NCBI GenBank assembly: GCA_031283505.1
Contig: JAITBO010000079.1
Coordinates: 1 to 13,760, forward strand
Length of the DNA stretch: 13,760 nt
Direction: 5' to 3'
Source of the DNA: Treponema sp.
Lineage (GTDB): Bacteria > Spirochaetota > Spirochaetia > Treponematales > Breznakiellaceae
A program made the position numbers and the translations under genes. Position 1 is the first letter of the stretch, and every line of letters starts with the position of its first letter. The notes under the pieces are model-generated. The model was not told the origin of the DNA, did no database searches, and saw only the letters and a program-made list of their open reading frames with translations. Below, piece after piece: positions 9,001-13,760 of the stretch.

Positions 9001-10644
9001 ACGATCAGCTCCGGCGCGGAAGTCACTATCAGCCGCCTCCACTTTAAGGGGGGCAAGGTGATCAACCCGAGCGGTTCGGGCGCCTATGGCGGGGCGATTC
9101 ACAACTCGGGAAATCTCACCCTGGAATCCTGTATCTTCAGCGATAATACGGTAAGCCAGTCCAATGCCTGCCAAGGCGGCGCCATATATGCCAGCAGCGG
9201 TAGTTTAACCGTTTCGGGTTGTACCTTCTATGGAAACAGCACGGCGACCCCCTCCACCAGCTCCGGCGGGGGGGCGATCTATCTATTGAGCGGAACCCTT
9301 ACGCTGACCGGGAATGTTTTCTGGGGAAATACCGGGGGGTCGTATCCCGTGGTTCGAAGATCGTCTGGAACCCTTACATCCTCCGGTTTTAACGTCTCCG
9401 ACCAGGTCACGGGAACTAGCGGCTGGAGCTTCACGAATGGTGATAAACAAGCCCCCTCTTTGCCTGTCAGTCCCTTCAGCTTTAAGCTTATTGGGGGAGG
9501 CAGCGCGGCGGCAGGCGTAATCACCGCAAGGCCGGCGAACTATCCGGCAAAGGACTTCTACGGCGATCCCATACCGGAAACGGGCGCGGCGGCCGGGGCG
9601 GCGCAGATGGCGACACAGGCGGGGGGATTTATTCTGAATTACGCCCCGACAGGCCCCGGTACGGTAACGGTCACAAGCGGCACGGTAGACGCCGATGGTG
9701 TAAGCAGCGGCAACATAACCCTGACGGCTTCGCCTTTCGCCAACGGGGTATTCCGGTACTGGATACTGGACGGGACAAAACAGGGGGAACAACCAAACCC
9801 AACCCAGTTTACCGTGAACATGGACGCTCATAAAACCGTACGGGCGGTGTTTTACACTCAGGTAACAAGTACCGACAACACCGGACCCGGAAGCCTGCTG
9901 GAAACCCTGGCCGCCGTGGATGACGGCGAGGGGATCGTCCTCCCCGCGAATCAAACCATCACCCTGACCACCGTTCTGCCTGCGATAACCAAGAGTATTG
10001 TCATTGAGGGGAACGGGGCGACCCTGACCCAGAGCAATATTACGCCGAACTATAATACTCAACTTTTGAAAATTCAGGGCACTACCCCGGAAGTCCGTAT
10101 CAGCCGCCTCCATTTTAAGGGCGCCAGGACGACCAGCACATCGCAGATAGATTGTAGCGGCGGGGCGATTAGTAGCGGGGGAAAGCTCACCCTGGAATCC
10201 TGTATCTTCAGCGATAATATAATAGCCAAGGAGAGCAAATCCATCTATGGCAGTGCCGTATCTAGTAGCGGTGTTTTAACCGTTTCAGGTTGTACTTTCT
10301 ATGAGAACGGGACGATAGAGGCGATCTATAACAGTGGTACCGCTACCTTGACCGGGAATATTTTCTGGAGTACCGCAAATGCAAAGCCGGCTTCTAGTAC
10401 GGTAAGTAATGGGTACAACGTCTCCCACAGAGCCGGCGGCACCGGCACAAGTGCCAGCGGCTGGGCCTTTACCACCGGGGACACACAACTGACGGATCTC
10501 AGCTTTGACGCCGCCTTTAAGCCGTCTTCCGCTTCAAACGGCCTGCCTGCCGTACCGGTATCGTCCCTGTCCGGTTTCCCCTTGCTGTACTTTAACGGGG
10601 ACAGCCGGGGAACCACGCCGGGAGCCATGCCTGCCCAGCAGTAA
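6019..10644 (+). CDS. Giant lipoprotein with four beta-helix modules and InlB-B-like linkers
   Basis: Predicted 1541 residues. The signal ends LLLFAAC (Cys23). Residues about 24-236 form a beta-rich N-terminal domain. Four modules follow, starting at residues 237, 589, 927 and 1282. Each opens with a GPGSLRETL-like motif, then a strand-rich stretch with GGAI, CIFSDN, CTFYGN and GNxFW motifs. These match the GGA(I/L/V) and FxxN repeats of right-handed beta-helix surface proteins such as chlamydial Pmp passengers. Modules 1-3 continue with DFYGDPIP plus AAGAxQ, resembling choice-of-anchor Q tails. Each then ends with an InlB-B-like domain (about 513-586 in module 1: ILNYAPTGPGTVTV, FRYW, VNMDAHKTVRAVFY). 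Module 4 is more diverged and ends with YFNGDSRGTTPGA. There is no autotransporter barrel, so anchoring must be by lipid. The likely role is adhesion or surface variation, by inference. G7-G8 runs occur in several modules. Confidence 0.9.
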   Translation: MKNYFGIVKTAAAALGLLLFAACMNPVLTPRPKEEVVFAEGQGVVRIGTGAGAARTAIPEAVFHRYEYFFSKDGGASVPKTPAGADAVFALDPGTWRVTVKAFMGDGAATLAAQGEEDFSITGGEETEVRVRLHPVTGEGRGTLNYTLTYPATATVSAFTLTLLMDETDTDLTNGAVTDGTSHTGTVTPVSGYYLARASLVKEGIPREKTEVVHIYKNMTTALELEFVDDDFKAIVVVSSADSGPGTLRAALEAVKTAGGAIAIDLPANDRVITLSSDLPAITKSVVIEGGGATLTRNGFTPSSTTQLLRITGAAVEVRISRLHFKGGRATTNGGAINNAGKLSLESCIFSDNTTNNGSSNTLGGAVYTSGTGSSLTVSGCTFYGNRAAGSSSNSGGAIYQASGTLKLTGNVFWESTGGSYPVVQAAGGTATSGGFNVSQSSSSGWTFSNGDKRAYSLPVSSVSLRPIGGGEAISVIAARPAGYPVTDFYGDPIPESNAAAGAIQTATGTGGYILNYAPTGPGTVTVTSGTVDADGLSSGDVTLTASPDGNGIFRYWTLGGTMQGEQTTQFTVNMDAHKTVRAVFYIQVTSAGDTGPGSLRETLDMAADGTGIVLPAGQTITLSTALPAINKSMVIEGNGATLTPSGTSFSGGFLSITGGAAAEVRISRLRFKGGAINNSGRLTLESCIFSDNTSTSSAGAVYTSGSDGSLIVSGCTFYGNRGTYGGAIYQSTGGGSLKLTGNIFWGNTGTRVVYKESGTVTSGGFNVSDKAGNTGTGGSGWGFTNGDKRATSPVVSSVSFRPIGGGEAISVIAARPAGYPVTDFYGDPIPEVGAAAGAAQTATQAGGYILNYAPTGPGTITVTSGTVDADGVSSGTVTLTASPAGNGVFRYWILDGTKQGEQATPTQFTVNMDAHKTVRAMFYTQVTSTGNTGPGSLREILAAVNSGEGIVLPSGQTITLNTALPAIAKSIVIEGNGATLQNGITPGQGSRLLTISSGAEVTISRLHFKGGKVINPSGSGAYGGAIHNSGNLTLESCIFSDNTVSQSNACQGGAIYASSGSLTVSGCTFYGNSTATPSTSSGGGAIYLLSGTLTLTGNVFWGNTGGSYPVVRRSSGTLTSSGFNVSDQVTGTSGWSFTNGDKQAPSLPVSPFSFKLIGGGSAAAGVITARPANYPAKDFYGDPIPETGAAAGAAQMATQAGGFILNYAPTGPGTVTVTSGTVDADGVSSGNITLTASPFANGVFRYWILDGTKQGEQPNPTQFTVNMDAHKTVRAVFYTQVTSTDNTGPGSLLETLAAVDDGEGIVLPANQTITLTTVLPAITKSIVIEGNGATLTQSNITPNYNTQLLKIQGTTPEVRISRLHFKGARTTSTSQIDCSGGAISSGGKLTLESCIFSDNIIAKESKSIYGSAVSSSGVLTVSGCTFYENGTIEAIYNSGTATLTGNIFWSTANAKPASSTVSNGYNVSHRAGGTGTSASGWAFTTGDTQLTDLSFDAAFKPSSASNGLPAVPVSSLSGFPLLYFNGDSRGTTPGAMPAQQ
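6727..10644 (+). repeat. Four tandem modules of about 1 kb inside the giant lipoprotein gene
   Basis: Module starts at 6727, 7783, 8797 and 9862 give spacings of 1056, 1014 and 1065 nt, all multiples of three. Some blocks are nearly identical: 7396-7506 and 8404-8514 (111 nt) differ at about 3 positions by eye. The segment encoding ILNYAPTGPGT through MDAHKTVRA is also strongly conserved in the first three modules. The beta-helix portions are more diverged. The pattern suits tandem duplication with ongoing gene conversion of the linker segments. Confidence 0.88.
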
Positions 10645-10656
10645 GGGACTAATTTG

Positions 10657-10717
10657 CTGTACCCCTTCGGGGGGAGGGGCCGGAACCGCGGCCCGGTTCC
10701 CTCCGAAATGGGTACAG
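10657..10717 (+). other. Long interrupted hairpin after the giant lipoprotein gene
   Basis: CTGTACCC (10657-10664) pairs perfectly with GGGTACAG (10710-10717). Inside it, TTCGG (10666-10670) pairs with CCGAA (10703-10707) and GGAACC (10682-10687) with GGTTCC (10695-10700). No T run follows, so this is not a classical terminator. It begins 12 nt after the stop codon and may end or protect the lipoprotein transcript. ATTTGCT occurs on both sides (10652-10658 and 10731-10737), possibly by chance. Confidence 0.55.
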
Positions 10718-10754
10718 TTGCGATTTACGGATTTGCTACAAAGACAATATGAAG

Positions 10755-10803
10755 AATGAACAGGTAGCAGGGAGCAGGGAGCAAGTAACCAGGAATAGGG
10801 ACA
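10755..10803 (+). repeat. Heptamer array 1
   Basis: Seven consecutive 7-nt units of the type ARGGRRC: AATGAAC, AGGTAGC, AGGGAGC twice, AAGTAAC, CAGGAAT and AGGGACA. The same family recurs at 11324 and 11973. The array precedes the most likely start of the small phage-like gene at 10872 and is probably non-coding. Confidence 0.8.
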
Positions 10804-10871
10804 TGAGGAATAGCGAATATGAGATCGAACAACAACATTGCTACCTTGTTACTTGTAAAAAGAGGTGTGTA

Positions 10872-11075
10872 GTGTTGGTGCCGCGGGGATTCCGAAGGAG
10901 GCGATACGCAGGCTTAGGGCTTAGCTTTGTGGATTCCGAAATTGTCGCCATTCAACGAAGGTACAATGTGATTTCTATTGTTACCAGAGCGAGCAGCGTT
11001 TTTAACGCCCACGAGAAAATGAAAGCCTTTAACGTGTTTAAAAAGGTAAAACACCCGGCGGGGAACGACGAATGA
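10872..11075 (+). CDS. Small phage-like protein, possibly Mu gp35-related
   Basis: The reading frame is open from an ATG at 10749 (108 residues), but that ATG has no RBS and its first residues are translated from a heptamer array. A GTG at 10872, 6 nt after AGAGG (10861-10865), gives a 67-residue product and is my preferred start; TTG 10875 and ATG 10803 are alternatives. The product has PRGFRRRRYAGLGLS followed by SEIVAIQRRYNVISIV. This resembles the GFRRAG motif and the following 'residue counting' strand of Mu gp35/HI1506-type proteins, which sit between the capsid and head-completion genes of Mu-like phages. The match is from memory and weak. It fits the phage structural genes downstream, but no capsid gene precedes it. 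Hypothetical protein is the safe name. Confidence 0.5.
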   Translation: MLVPRGFRRRRYAGLGLSFVDSEIVAIQRRYNVISIVTRASSVFNAHEKMKAFNVFKKVKHPAGNDE

Positions 11076-11083
11076 AGATAAAA

Positions 11084-11160
11084 CCGCCAAGGACACAAGG
11101 GTACACGAAGGAAAAGAACAAGGAATAATAGTGAAACTGTGAAATAGTGAACAGAGGGTA
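11084..11160 (+). repeat. Degenerate purine-rich minisatellite
   Basis: The stretch starts CCGCCAAGGACACAAGG and continues through GTACACGAAGGAAAAG into AATAGTGAA, ACTGTGAA and ATAGTGAA units. It is almost free of runs of pyrimidine on this strand, has 8-9 nt periodicity and no credible gene. It lies between the small phage-like gene and the terminator at 11173. Confidence 0.6.
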
Positions 11161-11172
11161 ATGGGAAAGAAG

Positions 11173-11209
11173 GGCCGTCCGGGGATTAGCCGGGCGGCCT
11201 TTTTGTTTT
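11173..11209 (+). terminator. Rho-independent terminator
   Basis: GGCCGTCCGG (11173-11182), loop GGATTAG, CCGGGCGGCC (11190-11199), with one G-T pair in a ten-pair stem, then TTTTTGTTTT. It is a strong intrinsic terminator for plus-strand transcripts coming from the small phage-like gene or from the lipoprotein operon. Confidence 0.88.
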
Positions 11210-11261
11210 ATAACCCGTCAGACAAAAACGGCCGGTCTAAATCTTCCAACGATAAATGAAG

Positions 11262-11289
11262 TAAAAATAATAGGAAACTGTTATATAAT
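11262..11289 (+). promoter_or_regulatory. Candidate promoter for the tail-assembly genes
   Basis: TATAAT at 11284-11289 matches the sigma-70 -10 consensus and follows an AT-rich stretch (GTAAAAATAATAGG). No good TTGACA-like -35 is present at 16-18 nt. It lies between the terminator at 11173 and the connector gene, about 30 nt before the start codon, which is where a new promoter is expected. Confidence 0.5.
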
Positions 11290-11318
11290 TCTCTTTCTTT
11301 CCGCCTTACCCTGTACCT

Positions 11319-11969
11319 ATGGAAATGAACAATGAACAGGGAACAAGTAATACCGGCTTATGTTCACTTATCTCCCTTGAGGATTTTAAGACGATTCTGG
11401 GTATAGACGACCGGGAGAATACGTTAAGCCGGTATTGCCTTATCACGGCAACTTTCACTATCGAGCACTACTGCAGGCGGCGGCTGGTTAAAAAAACTAT
11501 CAAGGAGCAAGTACCCCTGAACACGGGGGAATTGTTGCTGCCCCTGCGGGAGTATCCGGTACGGGAGGTGTTAGCCGTTTACGCAATGAATAATGGGGAA
11601 ATGCTGGGGCCTGATTGGTACCGGGTGATTCCCGATTTGGAGGCGGAGACCGGGGAGGGGCCGGAGGATACGGTCTACAGCCTTTCTCTTTCTTCTGCTT
11701 TGAACCGGGGCCGGGGTTTTACGGCAATTAAGGCGGTATACCGGGCGGGGTATGGCTATGGGGAGGCTGGGGACCCTTACGGGGTCCCTGCTGACCTGGC
11801 CTCGGCGTGCCTGGAACTGGCGGCCTGGAACATGAGCCGGTACCGGGATCGGCGGATTGGGGTGACCGGGAACGTCCGGGGTTCCGGCAAGGACGGGGAA
11901 CATCTGGAAAGCGCCATGCCGGAAAACGTGCGGGGTCTTCTGGAACCGTACCGGCGAAGGGTGATTTAA
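11319..11969 (+). CDS. Phage head-tail connector, gp6-like
   Basis: Predicted 216 residues; 214 if it starts at the in-frame ATG 11325. The layout matches gp6-type head-tail connectors (HK97 gp6 / SPP1 gp15 type). It has an N-terminal helical part (ISLEDFKTILGI, RYCLITATFTIEHYCRRRL, about 17-51) and a beta-rich middle with EYPVREVLAVYA. A typical IKAVYRAGYG strand-turn (about 137-146) leads into a C-terminal helix VPADLASACLELAAW and the ending MPENVRGLLEPYRRRVI. Such proteins form the ring under the portal that joins head and tail. There is no Shine-Dalgarno sequence. The start region is itself made of heptamer repeats (11324-11351), which encode MNNEQGTSN and are probably not part of the folded protein. 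It follows a terminator and likely promoter, so it may open the tail operon. Confidence 0.72.
   Translation: MEMNNEQGTSNTGLCSLISLEDFKTILGIDDRENTLSRYCLITATFTIEHYCRRRLVKKTIKEQVPLNTGELLLPLREYPVREVLAVYAMNNGEMLGPDWYRVIPDLEAETGEGPEDTVYSLSLSSALNRGRGFTAIKAVYRAGYGYGEAGDPYGVPADLASACLELAAWNMSRYRDRRIGVTGNVRGSGKDGEHLESAMPENVRGLLEPYRRRVI
11324..11351 (+). repeat. Heptamer array 2, within the start of the connector gene
   Basis: Four consecutive 7-nt units: AATGAAC, AATGAAC, AGGGAAC and AAGTAAT. The first unit carries ATG 11325, in frame with the connector gene; the second carries ATG 11332, out of frame. A change of one unit between start and gene body would shift the frame. Confidence 0.8.
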
Positions 11970-11972
11970 GAC

Positions 11973-12044
11973 AAGGAACAGGGAATAGGGAGCAGGGAGC
12001 AAGGGAACAAGGGAACAAGGAGCAGGGGGCAGGGAAGAATGAAT
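11973..12044 (+). repeat. Heptamer array 3, supplying the start codon of the next gene
   Basis: Ten consecutive units: AAGGAAC, AGGGAAT, AGGGAGC twice, AAGGGAAC twice (8 nt), AAGGAGC, AGGGGGC, AGGGAAG and AATGAAT. It starts 4 nt after the connector stop codon, and its last unit (12038-12044) contains the ATG of the next gene. The AGGGAAG unit is the only purine-rich stretch available as a ribosome binding site. Confidence 0.85.
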
Positions 12045-12482
12045 AAGGGATTATTTATAGAAGAAATCTTGCTGAATTCCGTTGAATTGCTCCTTTCTGG
12101 GCGGGTCAATGAGTTGTTAGGGGAAATGGAATACTCCGTACCGCCTATTGAGTTTGGCAGTTACCGGGGAGGGTCCGTTGTGGTTCCGATTATCAGCCTT
12201 TCCACTTGTGAACAGACAGAAAAGGAGCGGATTGTCCGGCTGGATGCTTATACCCTGACCGTTACCTTTGCCGTCCCGGAACGGCCCGGCGGGGAGCGGA
12301 ACTGTTACGCCTATGCCGCATCGGCGGCCACGGCGTTGAAAGAAGATCCTACCCTGGGCGGGATGGCTGACCGGGCGGAACTGACGGGAAAGAAGTATAC
12401 CCCGCCGAAACAGAACGGAACCGGGGGACAGTGGGAGGTTGAACTAAAAATCCATGTCCTTATAGAGGAGGCAGGTGTATGA
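12039..12482 (+). CDS. Probable phage tail terminator / head-tail joining protein
   Basis: Predicted 147 residues. The N-terminal half has a helix (FIEEILLNSVELLLSGRVNELLG). The core is strand-rich with VRLDAYTLTVTFAVPERP, then a helix NCYAYAASAATALKEDP, and a final strand pair WEVELKIHVLIEE. This strand-helix-strand order with a terminal WEVELKI strand is typical of siphophage tail-terminator and minor tail proteins that cap the tail tube, such as lambda gpU-like folds. Identity is by architecture, and position between connector and tail tube supports it. The start codon lies inside a heptamer unit and the RBS is weak (AGGGAAG). The end overlaps the next gene by four bases (ATGA), suggesting coupling. 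A head-closure protein is the alternative. Confidence 0.6.
   Translation: MNKGLFIEEILLNSVELLLSGRVNELLGEMEYSVPPIEFGSYRGGSVVVPIISLSTCEQTEKERIVRLDAYTLTVTFAVPERPGGERNCYAYAASAATALKEDPTLGGMADRAELTGKKYTPPKQNGTGGQWEVELKIHVLIEEAGV
12465..12471 (+). promoter_or_regulatory. Ribosome binding site of the tail-tube-like gene
   Basis: GAGGAGG lies 7 nt before the ATG at 12479. It is the only strong Shine-Dalgarno site in the phage block, in line with high expression of a tail-tube protein. Confidence 0.8.
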
Positions 12483-13342
12483 CCGTACAAGGCCGGGATT
12501 GCTTAATCGTGATTAAAACCCAATACCGGGAAATGGGCGTACCCTACGCCGAAGAAACGATTCGGGAAGCGGTATCGCTGTTGACGGAGGAAGCCGCCAT
12601 TGAGGGGGGCGGTTCCTGCCAGGTCATACGGAAAAACGGCGGGGTTACCGGGTGCGTGGTGACACCGCTGACCATCGGAACGGCTCCCCTCTTGTTGTAT
12701 CTGGCTATGGGGAGTTCGGGGCTGCCGTTGTATGTGTCCGAAACCCGGAACATCTATCTCTACAAACTGAACCTTTTACCCGCTGAGGACGGCAGCCGGT
12801 TTGATTTGGTGCAGGATAGAGGCGGGGAACGAAAATTGTATGAAGATTGCCGGGTACAAAGTTTTGAACTGCGGATACTGCGCAGGGAAGCAATAAAATT
12901 AAAGTTAAATATTACCAGTGAACGGCCTCCGGCGATATACCCCTATCAGGATATAGCCCCTACGGAATTAGGGGAACGGTTCATGGGGGACCGTGTTACC
13001 TACCGGATAAACGGAACGGAATATAACAATATCTACGGCCTGACCCTTTCTACGAGAAAGGAAGGCGGGACAAAAACTGAACTGTGGCTAAAAAGAGCTT
13101 TGGTACAAGGCCCTGACTTTCCGGGGATTATTGACGAACTGACCGTAACGGCACAATTACTGCGGGACAAGTACGAGTACCGCCATTATGGGATGTTCCG
13201 GCTTAAACTTTCCCGGCTGGTATTGATTGCTGATGAAACGGCGGTGGACTGCGCCGATTGGGTGATTGGGCCGCTACGGTATTACGTTGCGGGGACGGTA
13301 ACGGCAGAGGTTTTTACCGTTGACGGGGGCAATCTGGAATGA
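12479..13342 (+). CDS. Probable phage major tail (tail-tube-like) protein
   Basis: Predicted 287 residues, without signal peptide or membrane segment. It begins MTVQGRDCLIVIKTQY and continues into long beta-rich stretches. LLTEEAAIEGGGS and GCVVTPLTIGTAPLLLYLAMG suit the tube-domain pattern of siphophage and GTA major tail proteins, where a polar loop is followed by a core sheet and a short helix. The second half (VTYRINGTEYNNIYGLTLSTRKEGGTKTELW) looks like a duplicated beta domain. Position directly after a tail-terminator-like gene, plus the strongest RBS of the block, supports a highly expressed tube subunit. I recognise no catalytic motif. It overlaps both neighbours by ATGA, so the three genes form one coupled unit. 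Another tail or baseplate component is possible. Confidence 0.5.
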   Translation: MTVQGRDCLIVIKTQYREMGVPYAEETIREAVSLLTEEAAIEGGGSCQVIRKNGGVTGCVVTPLTIGTAPLLLYLAMGSSGLPLYVSETRNIYLYKLNLLPAEDGSRFDLVQDRGGERKLYEDCRVQSFELRILRREAIKLKLNITSERPPAIYPYQDIAPTELGERFMGDRVTYRINGTEYNNIYGLTLSTRKEGGTKTELWLKRALVQGPDFPGIIDELTVTAQLLRDKYEYRHYGMFRLKLSRLVLIADETAVDCADWVIGPLRYYVAGTVTAEVFTVDGGNLE

Positions 13343-13760
13343 AGTTTTATGAAATTGACAACGCCCTTATTGAAGCCATTGAAGCGGGGGACAAGCCGGT
13401 ACGGGTACAGATTGATTTTAGCGGGGGTGCTGAAAAAACGGCTTCCATGCCGTTTTTTCAGCCTGGAGTTTTTGCAGAGCAAAAACTCCACCTGAAGCAT
13501 ACAAACACTACCATCCATGGCGGAGAAAATTTTGAAAGCGTCTTTGAACAGGATATTTTGGAAGCCGATTTTTACGGCCTGAAAGAAGCGGCGGGGGGAA
13601 CCTCGGCACGGGGGGAATTGTTACTTGATAACCCGCAAGGGATTTATTCATATACAGGGGCGGGACCCGGTACGCAAGTAAAAGTTTCCTTTTCCCTGGG
13701 TGACGGACTTCCGTATTTTGAACGGTTTATTTTCTACATTGACGACAACGGCATACAGGA
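13339..13760 (+). CDS. Phage tail/baseplate hub-like protein, cut by window end
   Basis: The ATG at 13339 overlaps the preceding stop as ATGA, and the frame stays open for 140 codons to the edge, so the C-terminus is missing. The sequence MKFYEIDNALIEAIEAGDKP leads into beta strands, then FESVFEQDILEADFYGL, ARGELLLDNPQGIYSY, GTQVKVSFSLGDG and YFERFIFYIDDNG. The order 'ARxELxLDNxxG, then GTxVxVxxxxG, then a FxG/FI strand' recalls the N-terminal domain of tail-fibre-hub and distal-tail proteins of siphophage and myophage tails. That assignment is by pattern only. Residues 31-52 (AEKTASMPFF through EQKLHL) are encoded by two perfect palindromes and may be an insertion, since the surrounding strand pattern reads through without them. 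Confidence 0.6.
   Translation, partial: MKFYEIDNALIEAIEAGDKPVRVQIDFSGGAEKTASMPFFQPGVFAEQKLHLKHTNTTIHGGENFESVFEQDILEADFYGLKEAAGGTSARGELLLDNPQGIYSYTGAGPGTQVKVSFSLGDGLPYFERFIFYIDDNGIQ
13429..13490 (+). repeat. Twin back-to-back palindromes inside a coding sequence
   Basis: First hairpin: GCTGAAAAAACGGC (13429-13442), loop TTCCAT, GCCGTTTTTTCAGC (13449-13462), a perfect 14-pair stem. After one C comes the second: TGGAGTTTTTGC (13464-13475), loop AGA, GCAAAAACTCCA (13479-13490), a perfect 12-pair stem. Both arms carry A5-A6/T5-T6 tracts. The pair lies in frame in the tail gene. Two such stems adjacent in a protein gene are not expected by chance and suggest a small palindromic element. Confidence 0.85.

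Noticed and set aside
8158..9174. Minus-strand frame of 338 codons, repeated in similar form at 9283-10113
   Set aside because: The two antisense frames resemble each other only because the plus-strand modules are tandem repeats.
10652..10737. ATTTGCT direct repeats as a phage attachment or target-site duplication
   Set aside because: They are seven bases only, 79 nt apart, with no integrase or tRNA nearby; chance is sufficient.
11072..11128. Tiny frame MKIKPPRTQGYTKEKNKE overlapping the small phage-like gene by ATGA
   Set aside because: It consists mostly of the purine-rich minisatellite and has no RBS of its own; coding is not supported.
10755..12044. CRISPR array
   Set aside because: The repeated units are 7-8 nt and adjacent, with no spacers, no 25-40 nt repeats and no cas genes.
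1..13760. tRNA, rRNA or transposase genes
   Set aside because: I saw no cloverleaf, rRNA core sequence or DDE/tyrosine-recombinase motif in the window.

Overview
The window most resembles a host-associated spirochaete, probably a Treponema-type genome of fairly high GC. Four consecutive plus-strand genes encode proteins with spirochaete-style lipoprotein signals (Cys at residues 22, 26, 22 and 23). Their mature parts are built from Ig-like, tandem helical and right-handed beta-helix modules, which is typical of large surface lipoproteins in gut treponemes. A long homopolymer run at the left edge recalls the poly-G tracts upstream of treponemal surface genes. The taxon is inferred from style only; there is no rRNA or marker gene here.

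Layout. Positions 1-346 are non-coding, with T12-A-C22 at 64-98. Positions 347-10644 hold four lipoprotein genes: an Ig/beta-helix protein (347-2602), a PKD-type cell-surface protein with an acidic linker (2696-4840), a protein with three ~72-residue helical repeats (4969-6006), and a 1541-residue protein with four beta-helix modules separated by three InlB-B-like domains (6019-10644). All four share a strong TAAGGAGG-like ribosome binding site, suggesting duplicated or co-selected leaders. A long-stem terminator/attenuator lies between genes 2 and 3. The RBS of gene 4 overlaps the stop codon of gene 3, so those two are probably co-translated.

Positions 10749-13760 are phage-derived. They contain a small protein that may resemble Mu gp35, a terminator, a likely new promoter, and a tail-assembly block. 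That block comprises a head-tail connector (gp6-like), a tail-terminator-like protein, a tail-tube-like protein and the start of a tail or baseplate protein that runs off the window. The last three genes are compact, with two ATGA overlaps. No capsid, portal, terminase or integrase is visible, so this is either one edge of a prophage (or gene-transfer-agent-like element) or a prophage interrupted by the lipoprotein block.

The most unusual structure is not in the proteins. (i) Purine-rich heptamer arrays (consensus ARGGRRC) occur three times in the phage region, and in two cases the start codon of a structural gene lies inside a heptamer. (ii) Two perfect back-to-back palindromes sit in frame inside the last tail gene (13429-13490), like a small palindromic element inserted into a coding sequence. 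(iii) The 22-C tract and several G7-G8 runs inside the lipoprotein genes suggest phase or antigenic variation of a surface-protein locus.
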